This document shows positions 8,623 to 17,130 of a DNA stretch of 64,000 bases, in pieces. Where the stretch lies: assembly GCF_017876575.1 (NCBI RefSeq), contig NZ_JAGIOE010000001.1, forward strand, positions 558,001 to 622,000, given 5' to 3'. Numbering within the stretch: the stretch's first letter is position 1; every line of letters starts with the position of its first letter. The position numbers were made by a program, and so were the translations under genes. Source of the stretch: Paeniglutamicibacter psychrophenolicus (GTDB lineage Bacteria; Actinomycetota; Actinomycetes; Actinomycetales; Micrococcaceae). The notes under the pieces were generated by a model. That model was given only the letters and a program-made list of their open reading frames with translations. It was not told the DNA's origin and ran no database searches.

Positions 8623-9756
8623 ATGACAACCTTCCTGCAATGGCTCAGCACGCTGCCCACCCTGGCGCAGATCCCGATCATCATCGGGGTGTTCGGCGCC
8701 GTGGTGCTCCTGCTGCTCTTCCTCATCGAGCTGGCCCCGCGGCGCGGGCGCAAGTACACGATCATCCGCGCCGTGGCCTGCGTCCTGTTCCCGCTGTTGA
8801 TGGTCGCGATCCTGGATTCCTACACCTGGGCCATCGTCGCCGCCGGCTTCCTGGGGTTGCTGCTCTTCTGGCTCGACTACCGCTCGCGGCACGGTGCGGG
8901 GTACATCTTCGCGCTGGTGGGTTTCCTGTCCCCGGCGTTGCTGCTGTTGGCTGCCGGCCTGGTCATTCCCACGATCCAGACCACGGTGCAGTCCTTCATG
9001 AATTCCCGCGGCACCGAATTCGTGGGGCTGGAGAACTTCATCTGGATCTTCACCCAGCCCGCCGGCATCCGCACGGTGCTGAACACGGTGCTCTGGGTGC
9101 TCATCGCCCCGGCGGTGTCCACGATTGCCGGGATGGCCTACGCGGTGTTCATCGACAAGTCCCGCGGGGAGAAGTTCTTCAAGATCCTGGTGTTCATGCC
9201 GATGGCGATCTCCTTCGTGGGCGCCTCGATCATCTGGCGCTTCGTCTACACCGCGCGGCCGGCGGACTCGGACCAGATCGGCCTGCTGAACCAGGTGATC
9301 GTCTGGGCCGGCGGGGAACCGGTGCAGTTCCTGCAGGAATCCCCGTGGAACACCGTGGCGTTGATCGCGGTGCTGATCTGGGTGCAGACCGGGTTCGCGA
9401 TGGTGATCCTCTCCGCGGCCATCAAGGGCGTGCCGATCGAGCAGCTGGAAGCGGCCGAGCTGGACGGCGCAAGCGCCTGGCAGCGCTTCGCCAACGTCAC
9501 GCTGCCGGGCATCCGCTCCTCGCTGGTCGTCGTGCTGACCACCATCTCGATCGCCTCGCTGAAGGTCTTCGACATCGTGCGCACCATGACCGCCGGCGCC
9601 AATGACACCTCGGTGATCGCCAACGAGATGTACACCCAGTTCCGCAACTTCGAGGCCGGGCGCTCCGCGGCGTTCGCCCTGATCCTCTTCCTCATGGTGA
9701 TGCCCATCGTCATCTACAACGCCCGGCAGATCAAGATGCAAAGGGAGCTGCGCTGA
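8623..9756 (+). CDS. Sugar ABC transporter permease, AglF-like
   Basis: 377 residues, longer than the usual 300 for MalF-type permeases because three or four extra hydrophobic segments precede the core (residues about 10-90). The core has the EAA loop EQLEAAELDGASAWQRFANVTLPGIR that contacts the ATPase, placed before the last membrane spans. It pairs with the next permease to form the inner-membrane channel. It follows the binding protein after 209 bp and overlaps the next gene by one base. No ATPase gene is in the cluster, so a shared MsmK-type ATPase encoded elsewhere is inferred. Confidence 0.87.
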   Translation: MTTFLQWLSTLPTLAQIPIIIGVFGAVVLLLLFLIELAPRRGRKYTIIRAVACVLFPLLMVAILDSYTWAIVAAGFLGLLLFWLDYRSRHGAGYIFALVGFLSPALLLLAAGLVIPTIQTTVQSFMNSRGTEFVGLENFIWIFTQPAGIRTVLNTVLWVLIAPAVSTIAGMAYAVFIDKSRGEKFFKILVFMPMAISFVGASIIWRFVYTARPADSDQIGLLNQVIVWAGGEPVQFLQESPWNTVALIAVLIWVQTGFAMVILSAAIKGVPIEQLEAAELDGASAWQRFANVTLPGIRSSLVVVLTTISIASLKVFDIVRTMTAGANDTSVIANEMYTQFRNFEAGRSAAFALILFLMVMPIVIYNARQIKMQRELR

Positions 9757-10709
9757 TGTCCACGCTCGCCAGAACCGAAGAAGCCACCGCGGCCCCCGAG
9801 CCCGGGACGCGGCGCGGCCGCCCGGCCGCCTCGCTGGCCAAGACCCGGCTGACCAACCGCTGGGCCACCCTTGCAGCATTGGTCATTGCCGCGCTGTGGA
9901 CCGTCCCGACCATCGGGCTGCTGGTCTCCTCGTTCCGCCCGGCGCAGCAGGTGCGCACCACCGGCTGGTGGACCCTTTTCCAAAACTGGGGTTTCACCAC
10001 CGACAACTACACCGCGGTGCTGCAGGCCGGAAACTCGCAGCTGACCATGGCCGGATCGTTCATCAACTCCATCGCGATCACCCTGCCGGCCACCGTGATC
10101 CCGCTGGTGCTGGCCACCCTGGCCGCCTACGCCTTCGCCTGGATGCGATTCCCGGGCAGGGACCTGATCTTCGTGCTGGTCTTCGCGCTGCAGATCGTGC
10201 CCATCCAGATGGCGCTGGTGCCGCTGCTGCGGCTCTTTGCCGCCGGGGAGCTCTTCGGGGTCCCGGTCATCGGGGCATTCGGGTCCGCCGGGTACGCGCA
10301 GGTGTGGATCGCGCACACCATCTTTGCGCTTCCGCTGGCGATCTTCCTGCTGCACAACTTCATTGCCGAGATCCCCAACGAGATCATCGAGGCCGCCCGG
10401 GTCGACGGGGCCAGCCACGGGCAGATCTTCTTCCGGATCGTGCTGCCGCTCACGGCCCCGGCGATCGCCGCGTTCTCCATTTTCCAGTTCCTCTGGGTGT
10501 GGAACGACCTGTTGGTCGCGTTGATCTTCGCCGACGGCGCGGTCGCCCCGATCACCAAGCTCCTGGCGGAGATCACCGGAAGCCGCGGGCAGGACTGGCA
10601 CCTGCTCACCGCCGGGGCGTTCGTGGCCATGATCGTGCCGCTGGCCGTGTTCTTCGCGCTGCAGCGCTACTTCGTGCGCGGGCTGATGGCCGGTTCCGCC
10701 AAGGGGTAG
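9756..10709 (+). CDS. Sugar ABC transporter permease, AglG-like
   Basis: 317 residues, MalG-type permease with six predicted spans. The EAA loop reads EIIEAARVDGASHGQIFFRI, followed by LPLTAPAIAAF. The ATG overlaps the TGA of the upstream permease (TGATG), so translation is coupled. The N-terminal 40 residues are a charged, Pro-rich cytoplasmic extension (EEATAAPEPGTRRGRPAAS). It is the third and last gene of the importer operon. Confidence 0.88.
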   Translation: MSTLARTEEATAAPEPGTRRGRPAASLAKTRLTNRWATLAALVIAALWTVPTIGLLVSSFRPAQQVRTTGWWTLFQNWGFTTDNYTAVLQAGNSQLTMAGSFINSIAITLPATVIPLVLATLAAYAFAWMRFPGRDLIFVLVFALQIVPIQMALVPLLRLFAAGELFGVPVIGAFGSAGYAQVWIAHTIFALPLAIFLLHNFIAEIPNEIIEAARVDGASHGQIFFRIVLPLTAPAIAAFSIFQFLWVWNDLLVALIFADGAVAPITKLLAEITGSRGQDWHLLTAGAFVAMIVPLAVFFALQRYFVRGLMAGSAKG

Positions 10710-10782
10710 GCGGGCCCCGCGCGACATGCGCTTCGGGTCCGCTCACAGCAAAGCCGACGATTCACTGGCTACCATGGAACAC

Positions 10783-11775
10783 GTGGCTCAGTGGATTAAG
10801 ACTTGGACGGAAGACGGCTGGCGCGCCGAGGTGCTCTCTTGGGTGGACATGGCCTGCGAGGCATATTCCATCAAGCGCATAGGCGCACCTCAAAGCGCAT
10901 CTTCATCGATCCGCGCGACGCACCTGCGGGTGCCAACCGACGCCGGGCTGCTGTTCTTCAAGGCGGTGGCGCCCGGGCAGCTGTTTGAGCCCCCGGTGAC
11001 CGCCGCCGCCGCGTCCCTGGTCCCGGAGAGGCTGGTCATGCCGCTGGCCATCGACCCGGACCGAGGCTGGATGCTCTCACCCGACTACGGGGCAACCCTC
11101 GACGAGCTGGCCACGACCCCGGCGCTGTGGGTCCGTGCGCTCGGTGCCCTGGGCCAGCTGCAGCGCGAGCTCGTGCCGTGCGAGGAGGCACTGTTCGACG
11201 CCGGCCTGCAGATCCTGGATCCCGCCTGGATCCCCGAGGAGTTCAACAACGCGCTCACGCTGCATGCCTCGCTGCCCGCGGAGCATCCGCTGGGCATCCC
11301 TGCCCGCGACGCAGACCACGCCTTCGCAGCGCTGAAGGACATCGAGGAGGCCTGCGCGCAGCTCATCGCCGGGCCGATCCCGCTGAGCCTGGAGCACGGG
11401 TCCTTCGACCGCCGCCGGGTTTTCGCCCCCACCGACGAGAGCACCGCGCCGCGGATCCTGAACCTCGGCGATGCGCACTGGGCACACCCCTTCGCCTCGC
11501 TGGCCCGTCCCATCGAGCGGATGCGGATCGATTTCCGGGCACAGGCCGACGACCCGCGGATCATCGCCGCCATCGGCGCGTACCTTGCGGCGTGGGGCGA
11601 CTACGGGTCCCCCGACGAGCTCTATGCCCTGGTGGCCCCGGCCCTGCGGATCTCCCCGCTGCACACCCACGAAACCTGGCTGCAATTGCTGGCTGAGGCC
11701 GACGAACCGGCCCTGCTGCGCTGGGCGCCGAAGGTGCTCGAGCCGCTCGCCGAACTGGCCGCCACCACGGCCTGA
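10783..11775 (+). CDS. Aminoglycoside phosphotransferase-fold protein, unknown substrate
   Basis: 330 residues if started at GTG 10783. The C-terminal half resembles the APH/choline-kinase fold: SLEHGSFDRRRVF stands where HGDxxxxN is usual, and NLGDAHWAHPFASLARPIERM stands for the DxxD Mg-binding segment. The usual HGD aspartate is Ser here, so activity is uncertain. No ribosome site precedes either GTG 10783 or ATG 10774. A TACCAT hexamer at 10770-10775, 7 bp before the GTG, suggests a leaderless transcript. It is monocistronic and convergent with the glycerophosphodiesterase gene. Confidence 0.65.
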   Translation: MAQWIKTWTEDGWRAEVLSWVDMACEAYSIKRIGAPQSASSSIRATHLRVPTDAGLLFFKAVAPGQLFEPPVTAAAASLVPERLVMPLAIDPDRGWMLSPDYGATLDELATTPALWVRALGALGQLQRELVPCEEALFDAGLQILDPAWIPEEFNNALTLHASLPAEHPLGIPARDADHAFAALKDIEEACAQLIAGPIPLSLEHGSFDRRRVFAPTDESTAPRILNLGDAHWAHPFASLARPIERMRIDFRAQADDPRIIAAIGAYLAAWGDYGSPDELYALVAPALRISPLHTHETWLQLLAEADEPALLRWAPKVLEPLAELAATTA

Positions 11776-11800
11776 GCCGCGGGTCCAACGCGGCCCTGTT

Positions 11801-12628
11801 TCAGCCGGCCGGGCGGTCCTGCGGCCAGATCCCGCGGACGGCCATGACCCGGGCCAGGACGTCGGCGTTGTCGCTCATGATCCCGTCCACGCCCAAATCC
11901 AGCAGCCGGTGCATGTCCGCTTCCTCGTTGACCACCCACACGTGGACCTGCAGACCGGCGGCGTGGGCATGGCGGATGAGGTTCGGGCCCACCACGCGGA
12001 TGGCCCCGTGCCGCTCGGGGACCTGCAGGGCCGCGACGTTGCGGAACCAGGAACGCGGCAGCGGGGCGAGGGAACCGAGCAGCGCCGCCGCACCAACGCC
12101 CAGCACCCCGGGGCTGGCCGCCACCGGGGCCCCGGCAGCGGCCAGCATCCGCTGCACCGCCGCGCGCCGCCGCCCGTTGAACGAGGCCACCAACACCCGG
12201 TCCGCGGCCCCGTGGCGGTCGATCGCGCGGGCCAGCAATGCCGCGGAGGCCGGATCCTTCACATCGACGTTGAAGTGCGCGTGCCCGAAGGCCTCCAGCA
12301 GCTGGTCGAAGGTGGGGATCGGTTCCCCCGCCACGCGCAGCCGTGCCAGTTCGGCCGCGGTGCAGTCGGAGACCTTGCGCGTCTCCCCGGTCAGCCGGCG
12401 CAGGTCCTCGTCGTGGAACACCATCAGCACCCCGTCCCTGCTGGCGTGCACGTCGGTCTCCAGGTAGCCGAAGCCCAGCTCCACGGCGGCGTTGAATGCC
12501 TTGAGGGTGTTTTCCCCGCCGTTCGGCGCGAACCCGCGGTGGGAGAACGCCAGCGGGGATCCGGCCAGCGGGGAGCCGGCGGTGTTGCGCAGGTACGGTG
12601 CGGTCCCGACCCGTGGTGCCTCGATCAT
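11801..12628 (-). CDS. Glycerophosphodiester phosphodiesterase
   Basis: 275 residues, GDPD TIM-barrel enzyme that hydrolyses glycerophosphodiesters to glycerol 3-phosphate and an alcohol. Catalytic pattern seen: His30-Arg31 in SHRG, Glu39-Asn40-Thr41, Glu57 and Asp59 (metal ligands, YLETDVH) and His72 (FHDEDL). The barrel ends in HVWVVNEEADMHRLLDLGVDGIMSD, the usual penultimate strand signature. The ATG at 12628 is preceded by GGAAG. No signal peptide, so cytoplasmic. First of a run of leftward genes, with the HAD phosphatase 55 bp upstream. Confidence 0.9.
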   Translation of the reverse strand: MIEAPRVGTAPYLRNTAGSPLAGSPLAFSHRGFAPNGGENTLKAFNAAVELGFGYLETDVHASRDGVLMVFHDEDLRRLTGETRKVSDCTAAELARLRVAGEPIPTFDQLLEAFGHAHFNVDVKDPASAALLARAIDRHGAADRVLVASFNGRRRAAVQRMLAAAGAPVAASPGVLGVGAAALLGSLAPLPRSWFRNVAALQVPERHGAIRVVGPNLIRHAHAAGLQVHVWVVNEEADMHRLLDLGVDGIMSDNADVLARVMAVRGIWPQDRPAG

Positions 12629-12683
12629 GATGCTGCTTCCCCCGTCGGTTCCGCCCGCGGGAGCGGGCCTGGTCGGTGTGTGC

Positions 12684-13508
12684 CTAGCGTGTTTCCGGTG
12701 TGCGGCCGGCCAGGATGTCCTCCAGGATGCGGGCCACCCCGTCGTCCTCGACGCCCGGGGCCAGGTGGGCGGCGGCCAAGAGCGCGCTCGGGTGCCCGGA
12801 GGCCATGGCATACCCGTGCCCGGCCCAGGAGAGCATCTGCAAGTCGTTGGGCATGTCCCCGAACGCGACGACCTGGCCGGCGCCGATCCCCAGCCCGGCC
12901 GCATAGGCTTCCAGCGCGACGGACTTGTTCACGTCCACGTGCGCCATTTCCAGCAGCGAGACATCGAAGGCGGAGTGCGTCACCGAGACCAGCTCCGCCA
13001 GGGAGCCTGCGACCGCTGCCATGAAGGCGTCGGAGTCCCGGGTGCGGGACTTGGCCAGGAACTTCACCACGCCCGCCTCGTGCAGGTCGGCCGCGCCCAG
13101 GTCAAGTGCGCGGATTTCCCCGAGGCGCCCGGTGTCGCCGGGTTCGGCGAATCCGGCCCCCAGGTGCAGTCCGCGGGTGGTTTCGGCCGCGAAGGTGGCC
13201 GTGGGCTCTACGCGCAGGATGATGTCCCGGACCTGGAGCAGTGCCGCGGGTTCGATGGTCGCCGCGGAGATCAGCGACTCGGATTCCAGGTCGTAGAGCA
13301 CCGCGCCGTTGGAGCAGATCACGGTGCCCAGGTGGCCGAAGGCCCGGCGCACCGGATCAAGCCAGCGCATCGGGCGGCCGGTGACGAAGACGACGTGCAG
13401 CCCGGACTCGCGGGCGTGGCGGAATGCCTCGATGGTGCGCGCGGAAATGGTCCCGTCCGCGCGGATGATGGTTCCGTCCAGGTCGCTGGCGACCAGCCGC
13501 ACATCCAT
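12684..13508 (-). CDS. HAD superfamily Cof-type hydrolase
   Basis: 274 residues. Motif I SDLDGT (Asp9 nucleophile, Asp11), motif II FVTGRP, Lys in VVKFLAKS and motif IV FGDMPNDLQML with the C2-type cap between motifs II and III mark a Cof/YbiV-like sugar-phosphate phosphatase. Such enzymes act on a wide range of phosphorylated sugars and cofactors in the cytoplasm, so the substrate is open. The ATG at 13508 follows a G-rich ribosome site. It sits 29 bp downstream of the PfkB kinase, probably in the same transcript. Confidence 0.88.
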   Translation of the reverse strand: MDVRLVASDLDGTIIRADGTISARTIEAFRHARESGLHVVFVTGRPMRWLDPVRRAFGHLGTVICSNGAVLYDLESESLISAATIEPAALLQVRDIILRVEPTATFAAETTRGLHLGAGFAEPGDTGRLGEIRALDLGAADLHEAGVVKFLAKSRTRDSDAFMAAVAGSLAELVSVTHSAFDVSLLEMAHVDVNKSVALEAYAAGLGIGAGQVVAFGDMPNDLQMLSWAGHGYAMASGHPSALLAAAHLAPGVEDDGVARILEDILAGRTPETR

Positions 13509-13537
13509 GTCCGTTTGCCCCCCAAATGCCTCTGTGC

Positions 13538-14509
13538 TCAGGAAATTTCTTGCCGGGTCGGCGGGTTGGCGCCGGGCCGCGAGACGGTGATCGCCGCCGC
13601 GCGGGCGGCATAGTCCAGGATCTCGGTGAGCGTTCCGGTGTCCAGTGCGTGCAGGTGCCCGCGCCGTTCGCTGCCCAGCAGCCCGCGGGATTCCAGCGCG
13701 GAGATCATCGCGGAGATGAACGAGTCCCCGGCACCCACGGTGTCCGCGACGTCCACCACCGGTGCGGCGGTGCGCGCCGTGCCGGCCTTCACCAGTCCCC
13801 AGGGGCCGCCGGAGCCGTAGGTCGCCACGACCATCGCCGGGCCCAGGGCCAGCCAGGCGGCGGCGGTGTCCTCGACGCTGCGGTGCGGGTAGAGCCATTC
13901 GAGGTCGGAGTCCGAGGCCCGGACCACGTCGGCCAGCGCGACGAAGCGTTCGACGTTGGCCACCGCGGCGGCGTGGTCGGTGATCAGCGAGGGGCGGATG
14001 TTGGGGTCGTAGGAGATCGTGGCGTGCGGGCGGGCGGCCTCGATGAGCTTGCGCACCTTGGAGGCGCCCGGTTCCACGAGCGTGGCCAGCGAGCCGGTGT
14101 GCACGGCCCGTGCCTCGGCCAGCGCCGGGGTGTCGGCGGGCAGCTCGGGCAGGTCCCAGTGCATGTCGAAGGTGTAGCTGGCCGCACCCACGGGGTCCAG
14201 GATGCCTCGGGCGGTGGAGGTCGGGGCGTCGTCGGGGCCGCAGATGTAGCGCACGTCGTTGGCGGCCAGCGACTGCTGGATCATCACCCCGTACTCGTCC
14301 TTGCCCCAGCGTCCGATGAACGTGGTGGGGTGCCCGAGCTTGGCCAGGCCGACGGCGACGTTCAGCGGGCTGCCGCCGACGAAGGACCGTGGCGCGCTGA
14401 TCCCGCCGGAAAGCACGTCGACGAGGGCCTCGCCTATGACCGTCAGCACATCGGGCTCCTCATCCTTGGTTCTGGGGGTGTCGACTTCAATATACCGGTC
14501 GGTAGCCAA
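13538..14509 (-). CDS. PfkB-family carbohydrate kinase, fructokinase-like
   Basis: 323 residues. The ribokinase-fold signatures are present: GEALVDVL at the start of the sugar site, GGSPLNVAVGLAKLG, and the C-terminal DTVGAGDSF with the catalytic Asp and the anion hole. It phosphorylates a sugar with ATP in the cytoplasm; the GxNVAxGLxxLG pattern and length are fructokinase-like. About 20 extra residues precede the domain (MATDRYIEVDTPRTKDEEPD), so an internal start is possible. It is transcribed with the HAD gene downstream. Confidence 0.88.
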   Translation of the reverse strand: MATDRYIEVDTPRTKDEEPDVLTVIGEALVDVLSGGISAPRSFVGGSPLNVAVGLAKLGHPTTFIGRWGKDEYGVMIQQSLAANDVRYICGPDDAPTSTARGILDPVGAASYTFDMHWDLPELPADTPALAEARAVHTGSLATLVEPGASKVRKLIEAARPHATISYDPNIRPSLITDHAAAVANVERFVALADVVRASDSDLEWLYPHRSVEDTAAAWLALGPAMVVATYGSGGPWGLVKAGTARTAAPVVDVADTVGAGDSFISAMISALESRGLLGSERRGHLHALDTGTLTEILDYAARAAAITVSRPGANPPTRQEIS

Positions 14510-14553
14510 GGTCGGCGCAGTGTGTGCCGCTGCTCTCCGTCCCGCCGGGCACC

Positions 14554-15357
14554 TCAGCCCTCTTGCGCGGGGGCGGCGCCGAGTTCCAGCAGGGCCGCCA
14601 CGCTCGCTTCCCAGGCCCGGTCCCCGGGGGTGATCAGCCCGTAGTGGTCCCCGGCCAGCTCCCGGTAGGCCACCGGGGCACCTGCGGTGCGCGCGCGGGC
14701 GGCGAAGGACCGGGCCAGGGCCACCGGCACGTCCGCATCATTGCTCCCGTGCAGCATCACCAGCGGAACCACGGGCAGGGCCCGGGCCGCGGGATCCGCG
14801 TTTTTCCAGGATTCCGGGGCGGATTCCGGGGTGCCGCCCATCAATTCGGCGGCGGCGCCGTTGCTCAGGTGGAGTTCGTGGGCCAGGTGCAGGTCCAGCA
14901 CCCCGGCCTGCGAGACGACGCCCTCCAGGGTCCTGTCCTCCGGCGGGCACGCCCCGGGGGCGTCCGGGGGCAGCAGGTTTCGTCCCGCGGCCCAGTACGC
15001 CAGGTGGCCTCCCGCCGAGTGCCCGATCCCGATCCGCGGCCCGTCCGGGATCCCGGCAGCGGCCAGTGCCTCATCCAGGGCCTCGAGTCCCGCCGCGACA
15101 TCGTCGAAGGTCTCCGGGTAGCCGCCCTGGCCCCCGGCGGTGCGCCGGTATTCCAGGTTCCAGGACACGATGCCGCGCGCGGCCAGGTCGGCGGCCAGCG
15201 GGCGGCCCAGTTCCGCACCGTAGGCCTGCCGCCAGAACCCGCCGTGGATGATCACGGCAATGACCCGGTGCAGGCGTGTTTCGGGGAGCCGCAATTCGGC
15301 GTACTGGCTGGGGTGCGGGCCGTAGGCGTGGTGCACAGGCGGTGCCGTAAACGGCAC
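14554..15357 (-). CDS. Alpha/beta hydrolase, esterase/kynurenine formamidase-like
   Basis: 267 residues. Oxyanion-hole motif IIHGGFW, nucleophile elbow GHSAGG, Asp in HGSNDADVP and His in GDHYGL complete the triad. The HGGxW motif and overall layout match BD-FAE/kynurenine-formamidase-like hydrolases, but the substrate cannot be fixed. The GTG start overlaps the stop of the upstream enoyl-CoA hydratase (TAGTG), so translation is coupled. Confidence 0.82.
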   Translation of the reverse strand: MPFTAPPVHHAYGPHPSQYAELRLPETRLHRVIAVIIHGGFWRQAYGAELGRPLAADLAARGIVSWNLEYRRTAGGQGGYPETFDDVAAGLEALDEALAAAGIPDGPRIGIGHSAGGHLAYWAAGRNLLPPDAPGACPPEDRTLEGVVSQAGVLDLHLAHELHLSNGAAAELMGGTPESAPESWKNADPAARALPVVPLVMLHGSNDADVPVALARSFAARARTAGAPVAYRELAGDHYGLITPGDRAWEASVAALLELGAAPAQEG

Positions 15358-16166
15358 TAGCGGCCCGGGAACTCGGGGGCGGACTTGGCCACGAAGGCCG
15401 CGCGCCCCACCACGGAATCCTCGGTCGTAAAGGCCTTCATGAAGGAACGGGCCTCGGCCTCCAGTCCGTCGACGACGTTCAGCCCGGCAATCTCGTTGAT
15501 CGCGTGCTTCACGTTGGCCACCGCGGTGGGCGCCTTGGAGGCGATCTCGGCGATCGTGGCCAGGGCGGCGTCGAGCAGCGCCGCGTTGTCCTCCAGGACC
15601 CGGTTGACCAGTCCGATGCGCAGGGCCTCGGCCGATTTGATGCGCCGGCCGGTGTAGATCAGTTCGCGGGCCATGCCGATGCCCACGCGCTGCTGCAGGC
15701 GCACCGAACCGCCGAAGCCGGGCACCAGGCCGAGGTTGACCTCGGGCTGGCCGAAGCTGGCGTTTGCGGAGGCGTAGAGGAAGTCGCAGGCCATGGCCAG
15801 TTCGCAGCCGCCGCCGAGGGCGAATCCGTTGACCGCGGCGATCACGGGAACCGGGAGTGCCTCGAGTCGCAGCGTGACATCGTGCATGCGCCGGCCGTAG
15901 GCCAGGGCCGCTGCGGGGTCCATGGTGTTCATTTCCACGATGTTGGCCCCGGCGACGAAGGCCTTCTCCCCGGCCCCGGTGATGATGATCCCGCGCACCG
16001 GCCAGTTGGCGTCGGTGCCGAGGTCCGCCAACACGCCGGTGAGCGCGTGGAGGTCCTCGACCACGGCGGCGGCCAGCGCGTTCATCGACGCGGGCTGATT
16101 GATGGTCACCAGCAGCGCCTCGTCACGCTGCTCAACGAGCAATGTCTGGTAGGTCCCGAAATCCAT
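15357..16166 (-). CDS. Enoyl-CoA hydratase/isomerase family protein
   Basis: 269 residues with the crotonase fold. Oxyanion-hole blocks AFVAGANIVEM and ALGGGCELAMACD are clear, and the two glutamates expected of a hydratase are present in GGCELA and in GQPEVNLGLVPGFGG. It hydrates 2-enoyl-CoA in fatty-acid or related acyl-CoA breakdown. AGGGAG lies five bases before ATG 16166; a GTG six bases upstream would overlap the ribosome site and is rejected. Coupled to the alpha/beta hydrolase downstream. Confidence 0.88.
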   Translation of the reverse strand: MDFGTYQTLLVEQRDEALLVTINQPASMNALAAAVVEDLHALTGVLADLGTDANWPVRGIIITGAGEKAFVAGANIVEMNTMDPAAALAYGRRMHDVTLRLEALPVPVIAAVNGFALGGGCELAMACDFLYASANASFGQPEVNLGLVPGFGGSVRLQQRVGIGMARELIYTGRRIKSAEALRIGLVNRVLEDNAALLDAALATIAEIASKAPTAVANVKHAINEIAGLNVVDGLEAEARSFMKAFTTEDSVVGRAAFVAKSAPEFPGR

Positions 16167-16270
16167 GTGCACTCCCTTGTGATTGGCTTTGCGACCAGCG
16201 TCTCATGTTTGCCGCATCACAGGCATGTTGGCGCGCGGTGGTGAAAGCGGGCGGACGGTGCCGCCGAACG

Positions 16271-16320
16271 CGAAGACCCGTCCTGCTCCCCGCACGGAAC
16301 GGGGGCAGGACGGGTCTTCG
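16271..16320. terminator. Long hairpin terminator
   Basis: A 16 bp perfect outer stem (CGAAGACCCGTCCTGC and its complement) with an inner CCCCG/CGGGG pair lies just past the stop of the LysR-like gene on the minus strand. No long T run follows on either strand. Confidence 0.7.
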
Positions 16321-16339
16321 CGATGCGGAAAGACAAGGA

Positions 16340-17101
16340 TCAGCGCTTGCGGCCTCGGGAAGCGGGCTTTGCGCCGCGCTTGGCCCCGGGCCGGGACCCG
16401 GCGGCGGCGGCCTTCCTCTTGGTCTTGGCCTTCTTCGCGTCCTTGGCCGCCTCGGATTGGCTGGTCTGGCGTTTCTTGCGGGCCTCGACCGCCTGCTCCT
16501 GCTGGCGTTGGGCCACCGAGGCCTGCCGGGAGGAGTGCTCCCCGCGGCCGCGCACCACCCCGATGAATTCCTCGATGACCGGGTCGGCGGGTTCGTCGCC
16601 CACCGGCGCCAGCCAGGCGATGCCGACGCTGGTGCCCGGGACGCCTTCAAGCACCTTGTGCACCACGTCCTTGCGGTGGTGCAGGCGGGCAACGCCCATC
16701 GGCAGCACCAGCAGGCCCGCACCCGAGGAGGCGACCTCCATGGCCATCGCGGTCCCGCCCACCGATTCGGGGTAGTCGGCCAGGTCCAGGAAGTTCTCGC
16801 CGGAGAGATCCGCGTACGGGATCGTCTCCTCGTAGAGCTCGATGTCGTGGTCCTTGGCCGCGCAAACGACCTGGGTCTCCTCATAGAGGGGAATCACGTG
16901 GATCGCGGGGGTCTTGGGCGAGGTTCCGGTGGCAAAGCGGACAAAAACGACGTCCGATTCCCCGGTGTCCAGGCGCGCCAGGATCGCCTCCCCGTCGTAG
17001 CGCAGGGCCTGCAGCGGGTTCTGTGGATAACGTTCGTTCCACCTGGTCAGCCATTTGCCGGGCGTGACGCCCGGTACATAGGCGATTTTTAGTCCTGTCA
17101 C
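16340..17101 (-). CDS. LysR-type substrate-binding domain protein without HTH
   Basis: 253 residues. Residues about 1-190 match the effector-binding (type 2 periplasmic-binding-like) domain of LysR regulators (LKIAYVPGVTPGKW, GESDVVFVRF, GTAMAMEVASSGAGLLVLPMG), but no winged helix precedes it. The tail is a 60-residue Lys/Arg/Ala-rich low-complexity segment. The GTG start at 17101 is six bases from a TACGCT -10, implying a leaderless transcript. It is divergent from the DUF5997 gene, a pairing I recall from other Micrococcaceae. Without an HTH it may be a ligand sensor or nucleic-acid-associated protein; function unknown. Confidence 0.8.
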   Translation of the reverse strand: MTGLKIAYVPGVTPGKWLTRWNERYPQNPLQALRYDGEAILARLDTGESDVVFVRFATGTSPKTPAIHVIPLYEETQVVCAAKDHDIELYEETIPYADLSGENFLDLADYPESVGGTAMAMEVASSGAGLLVLPMGVARLHHRKDVVHKVLEGVPGTSVGIAWLAPVGDEPADPVIEEFIGVVRGRGEHSSRQASVAQRQQEQAVEARKKRQTSQSEAAKDAKKAKTKRKAAAAGSRPGAKRGAKPASRGRKR

Positions 17102-17107
17102 TACCCC

Positions 17108-17123
17108 AGCGTACCGGTACGCT
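17108..17123. promoter_or_regulatory. Palindromic bidirectional promoter, leaderless on both sides
   Basis: The 16 bp perfect palindrome AGCGTACCGGTACGCT gives TACGCT, a TANNNT -10 hexamer, on each strand. Downstream, ATG 17131 (+) begins after 7 bp and GTG 17101 (-) after 6 bp, where transcription itself should begin. No ribosome site is present for either gene. Confidence 0.65.
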
Positions 17124-17130
17124 AGTGCAC

